13,422 bases of DNA. It comes from Armatimonadota bacterium (GTDB lineage: Bacteria > Armatimonadota > Zipacnadia > Zipacnadales > FEN-943). Below are positions 7,446-13,422 of this stretch, in pieces; the stretch's first letter is position 1; every line of letters begins with the position of its first letter. The stretch spans positions 1 to 13,422 of the forward strand of contig JAKORR010000603.1 in NCBI GenBank assembly GCA_029777735.1, given 5' to 3'. The position numbers were made by a program, and so were the translations under genes. Below the pieces are notes generated by a model. It was not told the origin of the DNA. It saw only the letters and a list, made by a program, of their open reading frames with translations, and made no database searches.

Positions 7446-7560
7446 CCACCACGCAATACCCTAGAAGACTGCTACTGTTAGGTATACTAATTTGTATACT
7501 AATCTGATTACTGACTTGTATACCGTTTCAATCCCCCGGAGGAGAGACTGCTACTGCTAC
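7446..7560 (-). CRISPR. One-spacer CRISPR mini-array with one intact and one degenerate repeat
   Basis: The intact repeat is 36 nt at 7525-7560. On the plus strand it begins GTTTCAATCCCCCGG and ends GACTGCTACTGCTAC. Read on the minus strand it ends in GGGGGATTGAAAC, and ATTGAAAC is the typical type III 5' handle of crRNA. The second copy, 7446-7481, keeps the half GACTGCTACTGTTA but has lost most of the handle half, which fits a leader-distal terminal repeat. The spacer position is 7482-7524, 43 nt. The leader would be to the right of 7560. Support comes from partial copies of the same repeat at 5541-5627 and from the adjacent cas6. With one good repeat this remains a relic or minimal array. 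Confidence 0.6.
7482..7523. repeat. 12-bp tandem units with palindromic GTATAC cores in the spacer position
   Basis: Units start at 7482 (GTATACTAATTT), 7494 (GTATACTAATCT), 7506 (GATTACTGACTT) and 7518 (GTATAC). The core GTATAC is its own reverse complement and recurs at 12-bp steps, with the third copy altered. The patch is AT-rich in GC-rich surroundings and lies about 100-140 bp upstream of the csx1 start. It could be an operator, an unusual spacer, or slippage of one. Confidence 0.7.
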
Positions 7561-8069
7561 AGGTGTTCGGGGAACGCCCGAGATTCCGGCCCCGAGAGGC
7601 CCTTTTCCGCGCGTCGAACGCCTGTGCCACTTCTGAGAGCCCCTTTCATTGCCTCCCAGGCCTCCGAGCGCTTCTACCACCTGGCTTCCGCTTACCGCGA
7701 CGAAGAATCGGCACGGATCACCCTTTCGGCACGTTAGCGGGAGGCGCCATCGGCGACTGACGAAGCCCACACAGCGATCCAGTCGGGGCAAACACCACAT
7801 ACATACTGGGTGCTGCGGCCGGGCAGGCCCAGAGCCCGCTAACCGCCCGGAACCCTGCTGGGCCTCGGCCACGCACTCAGGCTCGGCACGCAACCAGAAC
7901 CAGCTTCCGAGTCCACGGCGCTCGGCTGTCAAGGTTCCCTCCCACCCGACGACACAATGCTACCACATCCCGCCCAACTTGTCAACCCCGGAGGATGCGT
8001 TACGGCGACCGGCCGCGCGGCCGGGAACTGCTCTGGCCCGCTGCGCCCCGCCGCCCGGCGGGCGCGCCC
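7561..8069. other. 509-bp gene-free stretch: candidate CRISPR leader and terminator-like palindrome
   Basis: No convincing protein is encoded here. It contains a promoter facing the mini-array (7957-7985). A possible TTG start at 7932, with GGAGGG shortly before it, opens a 134-codon minus-strand frame that ends inside the CRISPR repeat. Its protein is rich in Arg, Gly and Pro and looks non-coding. The perfect 16-bp palindrome CCGGCCGCGCGGCCGG at 8009-8024 lies about 45 bp below the vapC stop and could help end vapC transcription, although no T-run follows. Confidence 0.5.
7957..7985 (-). promoter_or_regulatory. Promoter facing the CRISPR mini-array and csx1
   Basis: On the minus strand TTGACA (7985-7980) and TAGCAT (7962-7957) are separated by 17 bp. 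The predicted start is near 7950, about 390 nt before the intact repeat. It could be the array leader promoter, the csx1-csx15 promoter, or both, because no other good promoter was found between it and csx1. Confidence 0.5.
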
Positions 8070-8621
8070 TCACGCGCGCCCTAGGCACCAATCGAGCAGC
8101 ACTACTTCCAGCCCCCCGCGCCGGGCCTCCACCGCAGCCTGATCGTCCGCGGCCGGCTCCGCGCGGTCGCCCGTGCCCACTTCACGGACGATAGGTCCCC
8201 GACGGGCCAGTCGGTGATCATTCGTCACGAAAAGCCTCGCTTTCTCCGCCAGAGCCGTCGCCAAATGGATCGCGTCCGGCGTGCGCAGACCCTCGCTCGC
8301 GCGAAGGCCGGCGGCCATCAGTGCCACTTCCACCCCCGGCGCCACCAGCCGCAGGTTCGGGAAGGTCGTGAGAAGCGCGTAGTAGTCGCGGGCCTCGGCC
8401 TCGGCACCGGAGCGCAGAGGATGCACAAGCACCTCCGTCAGCAGGAGCGAGGAGCCCACGGCCCGAAACTTCCCCGCCTCCACGGCCGCCAAGAGGGCCG
8501 TGGTCAGGGGCCCATAGTCGCGGTGGTCCTGGAAGTGGTAGATGAAGAACATGCTGTCCAGGGCCACGATGTCGGCCTCCCGGCAGCGCTCCACCAGGCG
8601 GTCGGCCCCAGGGTGGCTCAT
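8070..8621 (-). CDS. vapC: PIN-domain toxin, VapC type
   Basis: VapC toxins are Mg-dependent RNases of the PIN fold, usually held inactive by a partner VapB. This 183-residue protein shows the four acidic positions: D22 in ALDSMFFIY, E63 in LLTEVLVHP, D116 in RTPDAIHLATAL, and D135 in FVTNDHRL. It ends with LEVVLLDW, a typical last strand. It is somewhat longer than common VapC proteins (about 130-150), with some 18 extra residues before the first strand. ATG 8621 is set by an ATGA overlap with the vapB stop, which also implies translational coupling. A reading from further upstream would run into the vapB tail and is not favoured. The target RNA cannot be inferred. Confidence 0.9.
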   Translation of the reverse strand: MSHPGADRLVERCREADIVALDSMFFIYHFQDHRDYGPLTTALLAAVEAGKFRAVGSSLLLTEVLVHPLRSGAEAEARDYYALLTTFPNLRLVAPGVEVALMAAGLRASEGLRTPDAIHLATALAEKARLFVTNDHRLARRGPIVREVGTGDRAEPAADDQAAVEARRGGLEVVLLDWCLGRA

Positions 8622-8995
8622 GGTAGGCTCTCCGGGGCATCCGGGTGCTCGCCGCCCGCAGCCGGGGCCGCCGGGGAGCCTTCGTCCGCCTGGCCCTCGC
8701 CCTCGGCCGGAGGACCCTCGCATGGAGCCGTCTCGCCAGGACCGCGCGTACCTTCCGCTTGGTCCCAGCCGCGGCGCTCCTCGTCAAGGTAGGCCGCCGC
8801 GTCAACGCCCTGCCAGAGTCCGCTGTGCAGGCCCCGGAGGGCGTGCGCGTAGCTGCGCGGACGGCGGCGGAGGACGATGCGGTCGCCCTGGAGCTCGACG
8901 AGCATCCGCTCGCCCGGGCGCAGGCGGAGGGCGTCACGGAAGACCTTGGGTATGACGATCTGGCCGCGTGGGCCTACTTTGCTCTCCTCTTGCAT
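8618..8995 (-). CDS. vapB: AbrB/MazE-type antitoxin, VapB
   Basis: The first 46 residues form a swapped-hairpin AbrB DNA-binding domain: KVGPRGQIVIPKVFRDAL, then LRPGERMLVEL and DRIVLRRRP. Residues 47-77 (HALRGLHSGLWQGVD, AAYLDEERRGW) would bind the toxin. The last ~45 residues are Glu/Gly/Pro/Ala-rich and appear as an added disordered tail; such antitoxins are often only 75-90 long. It would neutralise VapC and repress its own promoter. The start is uncertain. ATG 9016 lies inside the predicted -10 box and is excluded if that promoter is right. ATG 8995 leaves a leader of about 10 nt, and GTG 9004 would be leaderless. I used 8995, from which the protein is 125 residues. Coupled to vapC by ATGA. 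Confidence 0.85.
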   Translation of the reverse strand: MQEESKVGPRGQIVIPKVFRDALRLRPGERMLVELQGDRIVLRRRPRSYAHALRGLHSGLWQGVDAAAYLDEERRGWDQAEGTRGPGETAPCEGPPAEGEGQADEGSPAAPAAGGEHPDAPESLP

Positions 8996-9011
8996 GATGA
9001 CCACCGCTGTA

Positions 9012-9040
9012 ATCATACCTTACGGGGGAAGGTACGTCAA
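9012..9040 (-). promoter_or_regulatory. Promoter of the vapBC operon
   Basis: On the minus strand TTGACG (9040-9035) and TATGAT (9017-9012) are separated by 17 bp, with a predicted start near 9005. The short distance to the vapB ATG at 8995 predicts a very short or absent leader. Confidence 0.7.
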
Positions 9041-9488
9041 GTCCCAGTGTGGTTGCGCGGGCCGCGACGTCCAGCGAGGGGACCGACAAAAGAGGATAAA
9101 GGCAAGGCCACAAATTGCCACGGTGCGCCCGTCCTCCCAACGGCGAGGGCTCAACACATTCCGGCTCCAGTGTCAAGCCTCGGCGCGGAGTCGAGGTTGT
9201 TCGCCTCGCGCAGGATGCTCCGGCGGCCGGTTGTGCAGCGTACCTTGTGTAGGAGCCGGCTAGGCCGGCGACCTCGGGCCGAGACGGTGGGCTGACGGCC
9301 ATGGAGTCCGCGAGGGCGCGCGCCGTGCGGCCATAGGGGGCGCTAGTCATCGTCAGTGGTCACCGGACTTGTCAGGGGGGCGACTGGCTGTCGCCAGGCC
9401 ACCCTGAGAAGAACAGTCAAGGCACCTCGACCATGTGGTCGAAGCAGCTGCTGTACGGCTTCCTGCGTCGCCCTCGAGAGTGACGACA
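9041..9488. other. Gene-free stretch between the tubulin-like gene and vapBC
   Basis: I see no supported gene, RNA or repeat array in these 448 bp. Frames on both strands give Arg/Pro/Ser-rich translations without recognisable domains. A small inverted repeat, TCGACC-ATGT-GGTCGA, lies at 9427-9442. Confidence 0.5.
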
Positions 9489-9524
9489 GGACCCGAGCCG
9501 CCCGAGAGCAGGGCGACGGGGTCC
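9489..9524 (-). terminator. Stem-loop directly after the tubulin-like gene
   Basis: Beginning at the last base of the stop codon, the minus strand can form a nested stem: outer GGACCC/GGGTCC and inner CGCCC/GGGCG around a seven-base loop. There is no T-run after it, so it is terminator-like at best and might instead protect the mRNA end. Confidence 0.4.
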
Positions 9525-12500
9525 TACGCCAGGGTGAGGTTATGGCGCGAAGCGAGATCGTTGACCTGGTCGAGCAGCATTCGATAGGCCGGTTCTGACG
9601 TGTTCCCACTGGCCGCTTCGAGCGCGCAGCCGAGAAACTTTTTTAGACGCTCCTGGATCTCGGTACGCCGGGTCTCGTCGGCCGAGGCCACATGCCTGTC
9701 GATGGTCTCAAGAAGTCGCGACCGCAGCTCAGCCTTCTGCGTGAGGAGGATCTTGCAGGAGGGCAGGTCGCGCGCCAGCTGTTCCTCCTGCGTCAAGCCG
9801 CTCGGGTAGGTATAGAGGAAGCACAACAGCGGTATGGTTATCGTGGAGTCGGGCTCTCTGATGCTGCCCTCGCTAAGAAGGCCCAGGCAGTTGGCCACCT
9901 CGACCGCGAAGTGAGCCTGACTGGCAACGGAGTCATCGGGCGGGAAGATGTCGGGGAAGCGTGTCGCCATATCGTCGCGGACGATGTGGAGGGGGGGGTC
10001 GTTTGCCTTGTCAGAGAGAGCAAGGTAGGCCGCGCGCCACTCGGGGACTCCGGTCAGAGCGCGCAGAGCAAGGCCACAGCTCTCGTGAACGAAGTTGATG
10101 GTCGCAGGGTCATCGTTGTCGCTGATGTCTCCTGGAGGGATTCCGAGGTTCTCCAGCACGTCAAGAACACGTTTTCGCTCGGGGTCAGGGTCATCAGCCA
10201 GATAGCCGCCGTAGATGCCGACGAGGCTGTGGACCAGCATTTCGGAAGGGTTCCACTTGCCGTCGGTGAGGGCCGCAACGTGGGCGGCGTAGGGCTTTGA
10301 TTGATCCCAGGCGGAAACGATCTGGTTGCGCAGCTCGGCGTCGCTGGGATACATGAGATCGAGAATGTCGACAGCGCCGGTGGCCGTTGTCCTATTGCCC
10401 GAGGGCACTGCAAACTCTTGCACTGCCTGGTGGCACCGCTGCTCCAACTCCTTCGCGAGCCGATCAAGGATAGCAGAGTCGTTCCTCGCGCGGTCAGCAA
10501 GGTCGAGCCAGCTCACACCGAGCGCATCGAGAACTTCCCGCGTGATCTGTGTGGGATCGGCCTCTGGGCTCTGTCTCACATAGTCGGCGTACAGGCGGTC
10601 GAGAAGTCTCTCATTCACGAGGCGGTCACCGGCGACGGGCATGGTGAGGACTCGGTCGAGAGTGGCCTGGGCTTTGCGCATCGCTTGCTCTTGAGCTTGG
10701 CCGAGGACGTAGCGCACCTGCCCCAGTACCATAATCAGATCATCACACACTTCGCACAACCTACGCAGGACACGAGCGCCCTGGGTGCGCACGAGTTCTA
10801 GCACATGGGCTCTCTGGTACATGGAGGCCCAGCGCAGGTACTTTTCAGTATCGGCGAGCATGCGTTGGCGTTTATGTATGAGAACTACCTGGCGGGCGAG
10901 GTTGTTGAGGCGGGTAAGGCACTTATTGCGCTGTTCTTCGATAAAGGAACTGATAGGAATCCCAGCACCCTGGCGGCGGGTCTCGTTGATGAGAACGAAG
11001 TCGCCGAGCTGGTCGGCGATGAAGGAGGCATCCCGCGCATGGCGCTCGAGATCGCCAGCCCACTGCTCAAGCGCGTACTTAAGCCGATCCAGGAAACACC
11101 AGGCCCAGTCAGGACCGTGAGCCGGATCGCTGACCTGCTTTGCTACATCATTGCGGATGGCCTCCGCCAGCTTCCTACTGAGCTTGTCGGCATTCGTCGC
11201 TATCTGGCGGGCGAAGGCGCCCCATTGTATGGGCTCGCCTGAGGTGCTGTAGGCTTCGTCCTCTGTCTGGCGGATCTGCTCAAGTGTGTTTACCCACCCG
11301 GCGTTGGTCGGCCAGTTTTCGTTGACGGCTCGGCTTAGAACGCTCGAGGCCCAGTGGGCAGGCTGGTTCACCAGCGGCTCTCCGCCAGGGCCAAGGCCCA
11401 CGGGCTCGATGACTCCGCCCGAATCGTCCTGTCGCTGGAGGAGGCCGTTCGCAGGAGCGAAGTGGTGCAGGATGTAGGCCCGCGTCTCCTCCACAACTTC
11501 CTCGGGCCAGTCAGTCTTCATACCCCGGCCCTCCTCCCGAGGGACCTGGCGGGCCGAGCGGAGGAACCAGGACGCGGCCACCTCTTGCGCCAGGCGGGCG
11601 GCCAGTGCCTCACGGGTCTGCGGCGCTGGGAAGTAGAGGGCACAAGCGCCGCAGCTTTGGAAGCCAGCGGGCATGCCAGCGCCATCCGACTGCTGGCCCC
11701 TAGCGCGGTGAACATCCTGCCGCTTTGAGCGCTTGAAGGGCCCGATGATCGAGAAATCGAGACAAATGTAATCGGCAAGCATGTTCAGTAGCCAGTCATG
11801 TTTCTGCTGGACGCCTTGAGTGTTGGTTACGTCCAGCATATAGCACATGTCAAAGGGAGGGCCCGCGAAGTGGACGTGCGAGGCCTCATCGGTGCCATAA
11901 CGGACGTCGAAACCCGCGTTGGCGAAAAGGGGACTTAGCGCGCCAGTGGCTGCACCATGGCTGCTGTAATAGTTGCACTCTCTAAGTGCCGCGTAACAGT
12001 TCGCCATTTTGCGCTGGTGGTTGCCTCCGGGGAAGGCGGACGCGAGAAGGCAAAAGCCAACCACGGACCAGTCCGCCTTGCTCTGCACGAGGTGCCTGCA
12101 TAGGTAGGCCACGTCGAGGAAGATGCCTGAACCGGTACCGCCCGCAAGGGAGCAGACAAGGTAGATGTCCAGGCCGGGTGCGGTAGGTGTGCCGTAGTTG
12201 TCACGCACGTATTCCCGCGCCTCATTGGCGTTGATCCTGTCCAACTGCGCTGTGATCGCACTCTTAACCTCGTTGACGTGCTGGAAGAGACACAGACGGC
12301 CAAGCTGGCGAACGTTGCCAGCGCCTGCTGTTATGTTCACAAAGCTGCGCAGACGCGCAAGCGAGAACCACTCCAGGTGAGGGTAATTGCCAGCGGCAAT
12401 CCCGTTGTAGAGGTCAGTAGCGCCGCTCACGGCAAGGTTGACCCGCTCTGCGGGTTGCACCATGTGCTCAGGAGACAAGGCCACGTCTGGATGACTACGG

Positions 12501-12703
12501 GCCGATTCCTCCCACCCCAGGTCGCAGTCGAGCCACAGGAAGGCGACGATGGGCATCCGGTCCAGCGAGCCGTATCGGTCAAGCAGCCGCCGACGAACCC
12601 GGTAGATCGTGTCGAGACCTGTGCCGCCTAGCCCGAGCACAAGAATCGGCTTCATATGAGGCACGGCATTCTCCTGTTGGACTTGGGCCTGATCATCAGC
12701 CAT
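9524..12703 (-). CDS. Large Tubulin_2-type (tubulin/FtsZ-like) GTPase protein
   Basis: This 1059-residue protein has an N-terminal tubulin-like nucleotide-binding domain: PILVLGLGGTGLDTI (19-33) as the first glycine loop and CSLAGGTGSGIFLDV (184-198) with the tubulin/FtsZ signature GGTGSG at 188-193. The following SAFPGGNHQRKMANCYAALR segment fits the bacterial Tubulin_2 family. The C-terminal ~650 residues are mostly helical with no motif I can name, far longer than FtsZ (about 350-400). Tubulin_2 proteins are poorly characterised and are often next to vWA or membrane proteins; polymerisation is not established here. ATG 12703 follows GGGAGG at 12719-12714 with ten bases between. The upstream membrane protein ends 30 bp before it, so the two are probably one operon. 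A catalytic T7-loop acidic residue was not identified. Family assignment is firm; function is unknown. Confidence 0.85.
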   Translation of the reverse strand: MADDQAQVQQENAVPHMKPILVLGLGGTGLDTIYRVRRRLLDRYGSLDRMPIVAFLWLDCDLGWEESARSHPDVALSPEHMVQPAERVNLAVSGATDLYNGIAAGNYPHLEWFSLARLRSFVNITAGAGNVRQLGRLCLFQHVNEVKSAITAQLDRINANEAREYVRDNYGTPTAPGLDIYLVCSLAGGTGSGIFLDVAYLCRHLVQSKADWSVVGFCLLASAFPGGNHQRKMANCYAALRECNYYSSHGAATGALSPLFANAGFDVRYGTDEASHVHFAGPPFDMCYMLDVTNTQGVQQKHDWLLNMLADYICLDFSIIGPFKRSKRQDVHRARGQQSDGAGMPAGFQSCGACALYFPAPQTREALAARLAQEVAASWFLRSARQVPREEGRGMKTDWPEEVVEETRAYILHHFAPANGLLQRQDDSGGVIEPVGLGPGGEPLVNQPAHWASSVLSRAVNENWPTNAGWVNTLEQIRQTEDEAYSTSGEPIQWGAFARQIATNADKLSRKLAEAIRNDVAKQVSDPAHGPDWAWCFLDRLKYALEQWAGDLERHARDASFIADQLGDFVLINETRRQGAGIPISSFIEEQRNKCLTRLNNLARQVVLIHKRQRMLADTEKYLRWASMYQRAHVLELVRTQGARVLRRLCEVCDDLIMVLGQVRYVLGQAQEQAMRKAQATLDRVLTMPVAGDRLVNERLLDRLYADYVRQSPEADPTQITREVLDALGVSWLDLADRARNDSAILDRLAKELEQRCHQAVQEFAVPSGNRTTATGAVDILDLMYPSDAELRNQIVSAWDQSKPYAAHVAALTDGKWNPSEMLVHSLVGIYGGYLADDPDPERKRVLDVLENLGIPPGDISDNDDPATINFVHESCGLALRALTGVPEWRAAYLALSDKANDPPLHIVRDDMATRFPDIFPPDDSVASQAHFAVEVANCLGLLSEGSIREPDSTITIPLLCFLYTYPSGLTQEEQLARDLPSCKILLTQKAELRSRLLETIDRHVASADETRRTEIQERLKKFLGCALEAASGNTSEPAYRMLLDQVNDLASRHNLTLA

Positions 12704-12733
12704 ACTTGCTCACCCTCCCGCAATGAATATGAC

Positions 12734-13422
12734 CTACTGAGAACCCGGACCATCGCCGCTCCAGAAGTCGCTTTCTGAGCGATCGTCATCCGGGGATGGG
12801 CCAAACGCGCGCTCTTCGATGTCCTCGAGCTCCGCTTCATCGCCGCTGAGCACCTTGAAGTGTGTGGTCGCGGCGCGGAAGCGCACACCGGTGCACTGGG
12901 AGGCGTCACTGGGTACGAGGACTACATCCACGGGGTCTGTGCCGAAGGTGACGGTCCCAGTGGGTTGGCCTCTGACCGTGCAGTCAGTCGGCACGATCTC
13001 GACCACTCCCTCACGGCCCCGACGACGCAGGAGGATCTTGCAGGCAGTGATCCCTTGGGACACAGTGAGGGAGGTTTCGTCGCCCGGGCGCGGTAGGCCA
13101 ACTGTGCCCGGCACAGGCGGGTCGCCATAGTAGTAATAAACCGTTATCTGCTCAGCGGCCTTCGGCCAAAGGATCTTCGCCAGCGAGGCTAATAGCAACA
13201 GCCCGATGGCTAGGCCCACAACACCCCAAGGGGACGGTTTGTACTTCACAGGCACGCGCGCCACGATCGGCGGCCTTTCCGCAGGGAACCGGAACACCGG
13301 GACGTCGAGAACCCTCTCGGTAGCCTCCTCGTCCGAGCCGAGCAGTTTGTCCGACGTCAACTTGAGCTCGCTGGTGTCAGCCGTGACTGTAAGTTCACCG
13401 GTGAAAGAACGAAGGGCCCAGA
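12734..13422 (-). CDS. Single-pass membrane protein of unknown function, 5' end outside window
   Basis: The frame is open through the right edge, giving 228 visible residues; the real start is not in the window. An internal TTG at 13360 is only one of several possible starts and is not favoured. A hydrophobic helix is at about residues 66-84 of the visible part (WGVVGLAIGLLLLASLAKIL). It is preceded by a Pro-rich segment with basic residues and followed by a likely beta-rich domain of some 110 residues with three cysteines. The tail is very acidic. I recognise no family. It precedes the tubulin-like gene by 30 bp, which suggests a shared operon, and it might tether that protein to the membrane. 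In other genomes vWA proteins neighbour Tubulin_2 genes, so the unseen N-terminal part could be such a domain; this is a guess. Confidence 0.7.
   Translation of the reverse strand, partial: WALRSFTGELTVTADTSELKLTSDKLLGSDEEATERVLDVPVFRFPAERPPIVARVPVKYKPSPWGVVGLAIGLLLLASLAKILWPKAAEQITVYYYYGDPPVPGTVGLPRPGDETSLTVSQGITACKILLRRRGREGVVEIVPTDCTVRGQPTGTVTFGTDPVDVVLVPSDASQCTGVRFRAATTHFKVLSGDEAELEDIEERAFGPSPDDDRSESDFWSGDGPGSQ

Noticed and set aside
7528..7932. 134-codon minus-strand frame with TTG start, ribosome-binding site and upstream promoter
   Set aside because: Signals are attractive, but the product has low-complexity composition, no domain, and its last codons are the CRISPR repeat itself.
9343..9609. 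88-codon minus-strand frame across the end of the tubulin-like gene
   Set aside because: It overlaps the supported gene in another frame and encodes an Arg/Ser/Thr-rich product without features.

Overview
This window looks like part of a defence island in a GC-rich bacterium. Every gene I can support is on the minus strand, so transcription runs right to left. Gene contacts are tight, with ATGA stop/start overlaps at cas6/CARF and at vapB/vapC. Promoters resemble bacterial sigma-70 sites. A Csm1-type Cas10, a Csx15 protein and a large bacterial tubulin-like protein together would fit a Chloroflexota-, Armatimonadota- or Cyanobacteria-like lineage, but I cannot assign the organism from the sequence.

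Left part (1-5374): the start of a type III CRISPR-Cas operon. A near-consensus promoter (3524-3553) drives cas6, a CARF protein with two membrane segments (cas6 stop and CARF start share ATGA), and cas10, whose 3' end lies beyond base 1. To its right is a 530-residue protein with a PD-(D/E)xK nuclease core resembling that of Card1/Can2. It has no CARF domain I can recognise and ends in what looks like a winged helix.

Middle (5375-8069): csx1 (CARF-HEPN RNase) and csx15 (CRISPR ancillary protein, probable ring-nuclease class) form a two-gene cassette. Remnants of the same CRISPR repeat lie on both sides of it. The repeat is 36 nt and, read on the minus strand, ends in ATTGAAAC. The right-hand remnant is a one-spacer mini-array whose 43-nt spacer is made of imperfect 12-bp tandem units. 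A possible leader promoter lies at 7957-7985.

Right part (8070-13422): a VapBC toxin-antitoxin operon with its own promoter, then about 500 bp without genes. Next come a 1059-residue Tubulin_2-type protein and, 30 bp upstream of it, a single-pass membrane protein that enters from the right edge.

Probable logic: Cas6 trims crRNA, and Cas10 senses target RNA and makes cyclic oligoadenylate. That messenger would activate the Csx1 RNase and the CARF membrane protein, and Csx15 would remove or bind it. The role of the PD-(D/E)xK protein and of the tubulin/membrane pair in this scheme is unknown. The Cas10 cyclase GGDD motif and the remaining type III backbone genes are outside the window, so the subtype (III-A or III-D like) cannot be fixed.
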